Part shown: positions 31,913 through 38,306 of the stretch, in pieces | Position numbering within the stretch: position 1 is the first letter of the stretch | Layout of the letters: each line of letters starts with the position of its first letter | NCBI GenBank assembly: GCA_017624115.1 | Contig: JAGANQ010000027.1 | Location: 1 to 38,306, forward strand | Direction: 5' to 3' | DNA: 38,306 nt | Source: Lachnospiraceae bacterium | Lineage (GTDB): Bacteria > Bacillota > Clostridia > Lachnospirales > Lachnospiraceae | The notes under the pieces: generated by a model | Seen by the model: the letters and a program-made list of their open reading frames with translations, nothing else | Told to the model about the DNA's origin: nothing | Database searches by the model: none | Made by a program: the position numbers and the translations under genes

Positions 31913-33355
31913 TCAGCTATCGACATCAACCGTATTTTGACCCTGGCACCCTTTGACTACCAGTATATCTGTTTTTGTTTCATCCGACAAGCCCTGTATT
32001 TCAAAGCCTGCCTTCTCCAGCTCCTCCATGCGCTCCATCAGTTCCCCGCTGATTCTCTCACCCGGAACCAGAAATGGTGCTCCCGGCGGATACAGATACA
32101 GGTATTCCCCGCTGATTCTTCCTGCTGCATGTTTTCGAGGACAGGCTTCCTTTTCGGCATAAAATGCGTCCGCTATCGTCAGCACGGCTTCGCCTGTGTC
32201 CGGCATATGAGATAATTCATGCACATCCTCTGCTTCCCCGCAGTCTATCTCCTTAAGGGCATGTAAAAGCCGCTCATAGCCCTCCTCCGTGTCCATCACC
32301 GAGGTCATCGCGAGTGCATAGCTCTCCATCGCCATCTCACACTGCAGACCATATCTTGTGCGCAGAAGCTCATATAGCTGCCTTCCATTGAGATTTTTTC
32401 CACAAACCGATAAAATCAGCTTGGAATTATCCACATCATATACCGCATTTTTCCCCACCAGCTCTCTGCCGGGAATGCGGATATGTGTAAGCCTGTTGAT
32501 TTCTTCCCGCACCTGCAGAAGTTTCTTCTCATATGATGTCATTGCTGCCTGTCCACGCTCGAGAAATGACAGTGCATAATCAATACTCGTCATCAGTACA
32601 TAAGACGGGCTGGAGGTCTGATAGACAGCCAGAAGCTCCTGCAGCCTCTCCCTGTCCACCAGCGTGCCATTTACATGGAGAAGTCCGGTCTGCGTCAATG
32701 CAGGCAGTGTCTTATGCGTGCTCTGAATGACGATATCCGCACCCTTTCTGACCGCTGACACCGGAAACCCTGCCTGATTGAAATGCGCTCCGTGCGCTTC
32801 ATCTACAATAAGCGGTATTCTCCTCTCATGCGCAAGCTCCGATAGCCGTCCGATATCCGATACTATCCCCTCATAGGTCGGCGAGGTCAGGATAACTGCA
32901 CGAACCTGCGGGTTTTCTTTTAGCAGCTCTTCGATTCTCTGCGGCTCAATTCCGCCTGCCATATGATATTCTTCTATCCATTCCGGCTGTACATAAATTG
33001 CCTTCAGATGATTCAGAAAAATCGCATGATACACCGATTTATGGCAGTTGCGCGCCACCAGCACCGTGTCACCCGGCTTCACCACCGCCGCTATGGCACT
33101 TAAAATGCCTCCCGTACTTCCGTTCACCAGAAACCAGCTCCTGTCGGCTCCGAAAAGCCTTGCAGCCCGCTCCATGGCTTCTTTAAGAATCCCCTCTGCA
33201 TGATGCAGATTGTCAGTGCCCTCTACCTCTGTGACATCCATCTGCCAGAGCTTCCATGACGGCATACTGTCCGTATTGCGTTTATGTCCCGGCATATGGA
33301 ACGGGTACACGCCCGACTCACTATACGCGCATAATTTATCCTTCAGATTCTCCAT
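31913..33355 (-). CDS. Orn/Lys/Arg decarboxylase family PLP enzyme
   Basis: A 480-aa fold-type I PLP enzyme of the small, Bacillus SpeA/YaaO-like decarboxylase group, which converts arginine, lysine or ornithine to polyamine precursors. MPGHKRN at the N-terminus, NGSTGGILSAI (cofactor phosphate), DEAHGAHF (Asp to the pyridine N), and QSTHKTLPALTQTGLLHV with the PLP Lys are all family hallmarks, and the C-terminal domain ends with YLYPPGAPFLVPGE. Substrate cannot be decided from sequence. A ribosome binding site, AAGGTG, lies about 10 bp upstream. A good promoter lies 35-63 bp before the start, facing away from the divergent xpt gene. The guanylate-kinase-like gene is downstream in the same operon. 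Confidence 0.92.
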   Translation of the reverse strand: MENLKDKLCAYSESGVYPFHMPGHKRNTDSMPSWKLWQMDVTEVEGTDNLHHAEGILKEAMERAARLFGADRSWFLVNGSTGGILSAIAAVVKPGDTVLVARNCHKSVYHAIFLNHLKAIYVQPEWIEEYHMAGGIEPQRIEELLKENPQVRAVILTSPTYEGIVSDIGRLSELAHERRIPLIVDEAHGAHFNQAGFPVSAVRKGADIVIQSTHKTLPALTQTGLLHVNGTLVDRERLQELLAVYQTSSPSYVLMTSIDYALSFLERGQAAMTSYEKKLLQVREEINRLTHIRIPGRELVGKNAVYDVDNSKLILSVCGKNLNGRQLYELLRTRYGLQCEMAMESYALAMTSVMDTEEGYERLLHALKEIDCGEAEDVHELSHMPDTGEAVLTIADAFYAEKEACPRKHAAGRISGEYLYLYPPGAPFLVPGERISGELMERMEELEKAGFEIQGLSDETKTDILVVKGCQGQNTVDVDS

Positions 33356-33389
33356 CTCTCATACACCTTATCCCTAAAGCATTTTCTTT

Positions 33390-33418
33390 ATTGTACTTTA
33401 TAATACGTCTTATATCAA
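33390..33418 (-). promoter_or_regulatory. Promoter of the decarboxylase operon
   Basis: TTGATA (33418-33413), 17 bp, TACAAT (33395-33390) on the minus strand gives a leader of about 28 nt. Confidence 0.75.
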
Positions 33419-33422
33419 ATAA

Positions 33423-33466
33423 ATTTTTCGAAGAGTGTTGTCATATGTCGAAAAATCTGGTACGCT
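33423..33466 (+). promoter_or_regulatory. xpt-pbuX control region with inverted repeat
   Basis: A perfect 9-bp inverted repeat, ATTTTTCGA (33423-33431) with TCGAAAAAT (33448-33456), overlaps a possible promoter, TTGTCA (33438-33443), 17 bp, TACGCT (33461-33466). It may be an operator for purine-responsive control. No guanine riboswitch is present. Confidence 0.5.
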
Positions 33467-33505
33467 GAATGTAATATTATCTTAATATCATGGAGGAAAT
33501 AAAAC

Positions 33506-34087
33506 ATGAACTTTTTAGAGGAACGAATCCAGCGGGATGGTATTGTAAAAGAAGGAAATGTCCTCAAGGTAGACAGCTTTTTGAATCATCAGATGGATAT
33601 CGCACTTTTTCAGCAAATGGGTGCGGAATTCAAGAAACGTTTTGCAGGGCAGCCTATCAATAAAATTCTCACTATCGAAGCATCCGGCATTGGAATTGCC
33701 TGTATCGTTGCTGAGCAATTCCATGTACCTGTTGTTTTTGCCAAAAAATCCAAAAGCATTAATATTGATGGTGACATGTATGTTGCTGAGGTAGAATCCT
33801 TTACACACAAAACCAAAAATCAGGTAATTGTATCGAGGAAGTTTCTTACTCCAGAAGACCATGTACTAATTATTGATGACTTTCTCGCAAACGGCTGCGC
33901 TCTGCAGGGTCTGATTTCCATTGTTTCACAGGCAGGCGGTACCGTTGAAGGAATCGGTATCGCTATCGAAAAAGGCTTCCAGACCGGCGGACAGGTTATC
34001 CGCAATCTGGGCTACCACCTCGAATCTCTTGCCATTGTAGAAAGCATGGATACTGCAACCGGAAAAATTGTCTTTAGAGAGCAGTAA
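33506..34087 (+). CDS. xpt: Xanthine phosphoribosyltransferase
   Basis: Xpt joins xanthine and PRPP to give XMP, the salvage route to GMP, in the cytoplasm. The 193-aa product matches the Bacillus-type Xpt family in length. [20 protein letters not shown] is a typical start, [20 protein letters not shown] carries the purine-site loop, and [20 protein letters not shown] is the PRPP motif (about residues 122-141). GGAGGAA precedes the ATG by 8 bp. pbuX follows 14 bp downstream, so uptake and phosphoribosylation of xanthine are made together. Confidence 0.97.
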   Translation: MNFLEERIQRDGIVKEGNVLKVDSFLNHQMDIALFQQMGAEFKKRFAGQPINKILTIEASGIGIACIVAEQFHVPVVFAKKSKSINIDGDMYVAEVESFTHKTKNQVIVSRKFLTPEDHVLIIDDFLANGCALQGLISIVSQAGGTVEGIGIAIEKGFQTGGQVIRNLGYHLESLAIVESMDTATGKIVFREQ

Positions 34088-34101
34088 CAGGAGGTACATT
34101 C

Positions 34102-35418
34102 ATGAAAGGAACAGAAAGTATTGAAAATATCTACCGCTTAGACGGTAAAGTTCCGGTTGGAAAAGCCATTCCTTTCGGCCTCCAGCACATACTGGCGATG
34201 TTCGTTGCGAATATCGCACCTATCATTATCGTCGCAGGCGCCAGCGGGCTGGAATCTGCCCAGACCGCACAGCTTATACAGAGTGCTATGATTATCGCAG
34301 GTATCGGCACCCTGATACAGCTTTTCCCGATATGGAAGGTCGGCTCCGGTCTGCCTATTGTTATGGGTATCAGCTTTACCTTTGTATCTGTATTCTGCTA
34401 TATCGGTCCGGCCTACGGATACCCTGCCATCATCGGTGCTGTTCTGGTTGGCGGTCTTATCGAGGGCTGCCTGGGACTATTTGCAAAATACTGGACCAAA
34501 ATCATTACTCCTATCGTAGCAGCCAGCGTTGTTACCGCTATCGGTTTCTCTCTGCTGTCAGTCGGTGCATCTTCCTTTGGCGGCGGCAGTGGCAGTGAAA
34601 ATTTTGGCTCCGCGGCAAACTGGATTCTCGGAAGCATTACATTACTTTGCTGCATCTTATTTAATATTTTTGCTAAATCCTACTGGAAGCAGTTGTCCGT
34701 CCTCTTCGGTCTGGTAGTCGGATATATTATCGCTATCTTTATGGGCATGGTAGATTTCACCGTCCTTAAGGGTACTGCCATTGTGTCAGTTCCGTCTTTA
34801 ATGCCATTTAAACCGGAATTCAACGCAGATGCCATTTTTTCCGTTGTATTGATTTTTCTTGTATCTGCCACCGAGACCATTGGCGATACCTCCGCCCTGG
34901 CTGCCTCAGGGCTGAATCGCGAAGCAAGCGAAAAAGAACAGTCCGGTTCTATCGCCTGTGACGGTTTTATCAGCGCTTTATCAGCCATGTTCGGCTGTAT
35001 GCCTATTACATCCTTTAGCCAGAACGTCGGTCTGGTAGCCATGACAAAAGTTATAAACCGCTTTACGATTGCCACGGGTGCTGTAATTATGATTCTTGCC
35101 GGAGTATTCCCTGCACTCGGCGCGCTTCTTACAACTCTGCCGGACGCAGTGCTTGGCGGCTGTACCATTATGATGTTCGGAACAATTGTTATCAGCGGTC
35201 TGCAGATGATGGGAAAATGTGGATACAGCCAGCGGAATATTACAATCGCTGCCTTGTCCTTAAGCGTAGGCATCGGTTTTACACAGGTTCCCGAGATTTT
35301 TCAGATTTTTCCGAAAATCGTGCAGAATGTCTTTGCAGAGAACTGTGTAGCTGTTGTCTTTCTGGTAGCTGTTATTTTAAATCTGGTTTTACCTAAGAAT
35401 ATGGAAGCCAATGTTTAA
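34102..35418 (+). CDS. pbuX: Xanthine permease, NCS2 family
   Basis: A 438-aa inner-membrane symporter of the nucleobase:cation symporter-2 (NCS2/NAT) family, importing xanthine, with 12-14 hydrophobic segments throughout. FGLQHILAMFVANIAPIIIV near the N-terminus is the family signature, with VSATETIGDTSALAASGLNR (the substrate-site Glu region) in TM8 and MPITSFSQNVGLVAMTKV in the NAT motif region of TM10. AGGAGG lies 8 bp before the ATG. It is the partner of xpt. The muramidase gene begins 21 bp after its stop and may be on the same transcript. Confidence 0.95.
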   Translation: MKGTESIENIYRLDGKVPVGKAIPFGLQHILAMFVANIAPIIIVAGASGLESAQTAQLIQSAMIIAGIGTLIQLFPIWKVGSGLPIVMGISFTFVSVFCYIGPAYGYPAIIGAVLVGGLIEGCLGLFAKYWTKIITPIVAASVVTAIGFSLLSVGASSFGGGSGSENFGSAANWILGSITLLCCILFNIFAKSYWKQLSVLFGLVVGYIIAIFMGMVDFTVLKGTAIVSVPSLMPFKPEFNADAIFSVVLIFLVSATETIGDTSALAASGLNREASEKEQSGSIACDGFISALSAMFGCMPITSFSQNVGLVAMTKVINRFTIATGAVIMILAGVFPALGALLTTLPDAVLGGCTIMMFGTIVISGLQMMGKCGYSQRNITIAALSLSVGIGFTQVPEIFQIFPKIVQNVFAENCVAVVFLVAVILNLVLPKNMEANV

Positions 35419-35439
35419 TTGTGAAAAGTGAGGAATTTC

Positions 35440-36504
35440 ATGGATAATTTTATTGAACCACCTGTTACCCCGGCACCTGCTCCGGTTTCAGGCAAGCCTG
35501 CACCAAAGAGAAAAAAGACCAGCCGCTTCAAAACGGCTGTTATCTGTAGTGAATTTTTCCTGATATTGCTGCTTATTGCAGCCATTCTGGTTACTACTGT
35601 ATACCAGAACAATCAAAATAACCTGCTGAAGGACACGATATTCCGCATGTCCGAGGAACAGGCTTCATTGACCAACGAACTGTCCAGACTGACAGATTCC
35701 GTGGAGCGCATGGAGCAGATGCAGGAGGCGCTGGTACGCTCTGCTGCCGACGAGACGATTCTGACCTATGATGATACCGGTGCGGAGGTACATATCCCGA
35801 TTCTGGCAGATGTTCCGCGTCATAACTATGACTGGACCTGCATACAGGATAAGGACGGCTTTAAGAATTATATTGTCAATAACGAAGTTGTGTCATGGCG
35901 CGGGATTGATGTGTCAAGCTTCCAGGGAAATATTGACTGGAAGAAGGTTAAGGCTGACGGCGTTGATTTTGCGATGATTCGTGTCGGCTACCGCGGCTAT
36001 GGCTCCGGTGCTATCATGGAGGATGAATACTTCCATGCAAATATGAAGGGCGCCATCGCTGCAGGCATTAATGTCGGTGTGTATTTCTTTTCTCAGGCAA
36101 TCACTGAAGAAGAAGCCATCGAAGAGGCTGAATTTGTACTGAAGCATATTAAAGATTATGAGCTGACTTATCCGGTTGCCTATGATATGGAGCTGATTCC
36201 ACATGATACAGCAAGAACCGATACACTGACCGGTCGTCAGATTACCGACCATACGATTGCCTTCTGTGAAGCAATCAAAGCAGCCGGATATAAGACCTGT
36301 GTCTATGCCAACCGCCGTTTTCTCGTGCTGAAGCTGGATTTGAGCCGTCTCGCTGCTTATGACACCTGGTATGCTGCCTATGTAAGCTACCCGGATTATC
36401 CGTATGACTTTAAGATGTGGCAGTTCACAGACAAGGGTTCTGTTGACGGAATTAAGGGAGACGTGGATATCAATATCAGCTTTATTGACTATGCTGCGGA
36501 ATAA
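35440..36504 (+). CDS. Membrane-anchored GH25 muramidase
   Basis: A cell-wall lysozyme of 354 aa. A proline-rich cytoplasmic start (PPVTPAPAPVSGKPAPKRKK) is followed by one membrane helix (residues about 30-52, FFLILLLIAAILVTTVY). Then comes a short coiled coil (about 60-90) that holds the enzyme off the membrane, and the GH25 domain from about 150 to the end. Catalytic acids are in RGIDVSSFQG and VAYDMEL, with DTWYAAYV and MWQFTDKGSVDGIKGDVDIN as later landmarks. It cleaves the bond between N-acetylmuramic acid and N-acetylglucosamine. The start at 35440 follows GTGAGG; a GTG at 35428 overlaps that site. The N-terminal anchor rather than a cleaved signal suggests a role in cell-wall remodelling, not a phage lysin. 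Confidence 0.94.
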   Translation: MDNFIEPPVTPAPAPVSGKPAPKRKKTSRFKTAVICSEFFLILLLIAAILVTTVYQNNQNNLLKDTIFRMSEEQASLTNELSRLTDSVERMEQMQEALVRSAADETILTYDDTGAEVHIPILADVPRHNYDWTCIQDKDGFKNYIVNNEVVSWRGIDVSSFQGNIDWKKVKADGVDFAMIRVGYRGYGSGAIMEDEYFHANMKGAIAAGINVGVYFFSQAITEEEAIEEAEFVLKHIKDYELTYPVAYDMELIPHDTARTDTLTGRQITDHTIAFCEAIKAAGYKTCVYANRRFLVLKLDLSRLAAYDTWYAAYVSYPDYPYDFKMWQFTDKGSVDGIKGDVDINISFIDYAAE

Positions 36505-36531
36505 TTATCTAAACACACCAGGAATGATATT

Positions 36532-37542
36532 ATGAATAAATTAAAGAAACTCGTTGTCTCTGCTCTGGCAATGCTGTCAACCATTGGCGTTCTGTATACT
36601 TCATTGACCGGGCAGAGAGATATACCTGCTTCCAGTCTGCCTGACGGCCGTTTAGAGGTTCATTTCATTGATGTAGGGCAGGGTGATGCCACCCTCATTC
36701 TATGCGGTGAGGATGCCATGCTGATTGATGCAGGTGAAAATGATAAAGGAACTCTTGTACAGAGTTATCTTCAGGCGCAGGGCGTAACCTCCCTGCGCTA
36801 TATGATTGGTACGCATCCTGATTCTGACCATATCGGCGGCATGGATGTTATTCTCTATAAATTTGACTGTGACACGGTAATGATGCCGGACAAAAAGAAA
36901 AATACCTCCACTTACCGGGATGTCATTGACACCATGAAAAACAGAGGCTACTCTAATACACTTCCGGTGGTCGGCGATACTTATGAGCTGGGTGATGCCA
37001 GTTTCACAATTCTCGCGCCATCACGCAGCTATGAGGACAGCAATAACTGTTCCATTGCCATTTTGTTAACTTATGGAAATACCCACTTCTTATTCACTGG
37101 TGATGCCGAAGAAGAAGCCGAGAAAGATATGCTCGACTGCGGCATTTCCCTGCGGGCGGATGTGTACAAAGCCGGGCACCACGGAAGCAGTACCTCCTCC
37201 AGTGAAGCGTTTCTCCGCGCAGTTCAGCCCACCTACGCTGTAATCAGCTGTGGTGAGGGCAACAGCTACGGTCACCCGCACGCCGAGCCGCTAAACAGCT
37301 TCCGTGCTATAGGAATTCAAGTGTTCCGCACAGATGAGCAGGGCAGTATTATCGCGACCAGCGACGGTGAGAATATTACCTGGAGTTGCAGCCCGACGGA
37401 GAGCTGGATAAGCGGCGCATATGTAGCAGGAAGTTCGTCCTGCAACCCCTTTGCATCTTTAGGAACACAGAATTATATCTGGAATATAAATACTATGGAA
37501 CAAAGTCAAAAATCATATGAAAATCAGAGCTACAAGAACTAA
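36532..37542 (+). CDS. ComEC/Rec2-like metallo-beta-lactamase fold protein, secreted or membrane-anchored
   Basis: A 336-aa protein with an N-terminal hydrophobic signal or anchor (KKLVVSALAMLSTIGVLYTS) and a metallo-beta-lactamase domain of the ComEC/Rec2 C-terminal type. Motifs are VHFIDVGQGDATLI, LIDAG, the metal site GTHPDSDHIGGMD (THPDSDH), LLTYGNTHFLFTGDAEEEAE, and KAGHHGSSTSSSEAFL. It lacks the ComEC membrane channel domain, so it is a stand-alone extracytoplasmic hydrolase, perhaps a nuclease or phosphodiesterase; the substrate is unknown. A modest ribosome binding site (AGGAATG) precedes the ATG, 28 bp after the muramidase stop. The last 40 residues (SWISGAYVAGSSSCNPFASL onwards) fall outside the fold. 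No terminator is seen in the 180 bp that follow. Confidence 0.9.
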   Translation: MNKLKKLVVSALAMLSTIGVLYTSLTGQRDIPASSLPDGRLEVHFIDVGQGDATLILCGEDAMLIDAGENDKGTLVQSYLQAQGVTSLRYMIGTHPDSDHIGGMDVILYKFDCDTVMMPDKKKNTSTYRDVIDTMKNRGYSNTLPVVGDTYELGDASFTILAPSRSYEDSNNCSIAILLTYGNTHFLFTGDAEEEAEKDMLDCGISLRADVYKAGHHGSSTSSSEAFLRAVQPTYAVISCGEGNSYGHPHAEPLNSFRAIGIQVFRTDEQGSIIATSDGENITWSCSPTESWISGAYVAGSSSCNPFASLGTQNYIWNINTMEQSQKSYENQSYKN

Positions 37543-37724
37543 GCTCATAAAACAAAGGTATGAACCATGTGACAGATGCAACCCTTAGTACTGTACCCCA
37601 TTATTATAAGTGTTAATTCATAATCAACTTAACTCGCTTGTATATATCAGAAGTATATTAATAGCTTCTACTATGTACTACTTCTTTACTCAAATTGTTC
37701 TCTATCATACCATTTTGTCTATCT
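37543..37724. other. AT-rich gap before the CRISPR array
   Basis: No gene, terminator or promoter that I can support is seen here. A small AGAAG/CTTCT inverted repeat lies near 37651-37671. It is the trailer side of the array and not a leader. Confidence 0.5.
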
Positions 37725-38306
37725 GTTTCGACTCACGCTCCCTGGATATTCCGAATAGCTTTCCAAATTTCCCGATTTGTGCTTTCGGAACGCAAGAATA
37801 TTCACGCTCCCGCGAGGGGAGCGACATTACTGGCTGAATCCGGATGATTACACATTAAAAATTTCAACCCACGCTCCCGCGAGGGGAGCGACACTGGTTA
37901 GCAACTGACTTCTGCCAGACAATATATATTTCAACCCACGCACCCGCGAGGGGAGCGACTATTGCGGATATGAAGAACGGCGCTGGCGTATATATTTCAA
38001 CCCACGCTCCCGCGAGGGGAGCGACCAGTATAACCAAATGCCCGGGAGCCTTCTGTTTATTTCAACCCACGCTCCCGCGAGGGGAGCGACCATAATCAAA
38101 AAAAGAACACTGTCAAGGGTAAACTATTTCAACCCACGCTCCCGCGAGGGGAGCGACAAACATGCAAGTGATTTTCTTCCTCTTACTGGTGATTTCAACC
38201 CACGCTCCCGCGAGGGGAGCGACGGGCATGGACATAAAGAAAGGAAGGTCAACACAATATTTCAACCCACGCTCCCGCGAGGGGAGCGACAAGTATCACA
38301 AAAGAG
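37725..38306 (-). CRISPR. CRISPR array, type I-C-like repeat, trailer end
   Basis: Seven near-identical 32-bp repeats begin at 37861, 37928, 37994, 38059, 38126, 38192 and 38259. They start ATTTCAACCCACGCTCC and end GGGGAGCGAC, with 33-35 bp unique spacers. The repeat holds the stem GCTCCC-GCGA-GGGAGC. The repeat at 37928 has one change (GCACCC). Two worn copies lie to the left: 37794-37825 keeps the last 23 bases, and 37725-37756 keeps only the first half. On the minus strand the repeat begins GTCGCTCCCC and ends GGGTTGAAAT, the crRNA orientation usual for type I-C. So transcription comes from the right, and the leader lies beyond the window. Wear at the left fits a leader-distal end. No cas gene is in view, so the subtype rests on the repeat. 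Confidence 0.97.

Noticed and set aside
33356-33505. Guanine riboswitch before xpt
   Set aside because: The leader is about 40 nt after the likely start site and lacks the conserved purine aptamer core and a terminator; the genes are often but not always riboswitch-controlled.
37610-37837. Open frame of 75 codons running into the CRISPR repeats
   Set aside because: It has no ribosome binding site, ends within repeat and spacer sequence, and its product resembles no protein.

Overview
The window looks like a chromosomal segment of a motile, anaerobic gut-type Clostridia, most likely family Lachnospiraceae. The grounds are AGGAGG-type ribosome binding sites before almost every gene, a clostridial flagellin/FliS pair with sigma-28 promoters, glutamate dehydrogenase, a clostridial aconitase-family hydratase, several carbohydrate-active enzymes and a type I-C-like CRISPR repeat. 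Genus cannot be decided from the sequence alone.

Layout. 1-2.9 kb: the 3' part of glutamate dehydrogenase, a terminator, and a DUF885 lipoprotein. 3.0-8.5 kb (minus strand): a MarR regulator and a flagellar block (large FliK-like/DUF6240-type protein, flagellin, FliS) with two sigma-28-type promoters, each starting at the stop codon of the gene before it. 8.5-12.5 kb (minus): a TetR regulator, a GH13 glycosidase and the glycogen branching enzyme GlgB, read from one consensus promoter with a palindromic operator inside it. 12.6-13.9 kb (plus): a GNAT acetyltransferase and a DinJ/YafQ toxin-antitoxin pair. 13.9-22.8 kb (minus): aconitase-like hydratase, a two-component system, a D-lactate-dehydrogenase-type enzyme, a lysophospholipase-like hydrolase with a highly structured leader, and a DHH phosphoesterase. 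22.9-27.1 kb (minus): a tightly coupled pair of a sialidase-fold protein and a GH106-like rhamnosidase, probably for host or plant glycans.

27.4-31.3 kb is the accessory part. It has a small terminator-ended RNA just upstream of a broken AbiF/Abi_2 (HEPN) gene, a decayed unknown gene, KDG kinase behind a CcpA/LacI-type palindrome, an unrecognised 220-aa protein, and a roughly 600-bp imperfect palindrome whose two ends carry the stop codons of the two convergent flanking genes. A 90-bp relative of this palindrome lies at 2.9 kb. 31.3-37.5 kb holds a guanylate-kinase-like protein with an Orn/Lys/Arg decarboxylase (minus), and xpt-pbuX xanthine salvage followed by a membrane-anchored GH25 muramidase and a ComEC-like metallo-beta-lactamase protein (plus). 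From 37.7 kb to the window end is the trailer end of a CRISPR array without cas genes in view.

Working together: glgB with the GH13 enzyme (glycogen/alpha-glucan), the glycosidase pair with KDG kinase (sugar acid and glycan use), and xpt with pbuX (purine salvage) are functional groups. Best candidates for something undescribed are the palindrome family (2907-2996 and 30709-31305), the attenuator-like leader at 21646-21831, and the remnant RNA plus HEPN unit.
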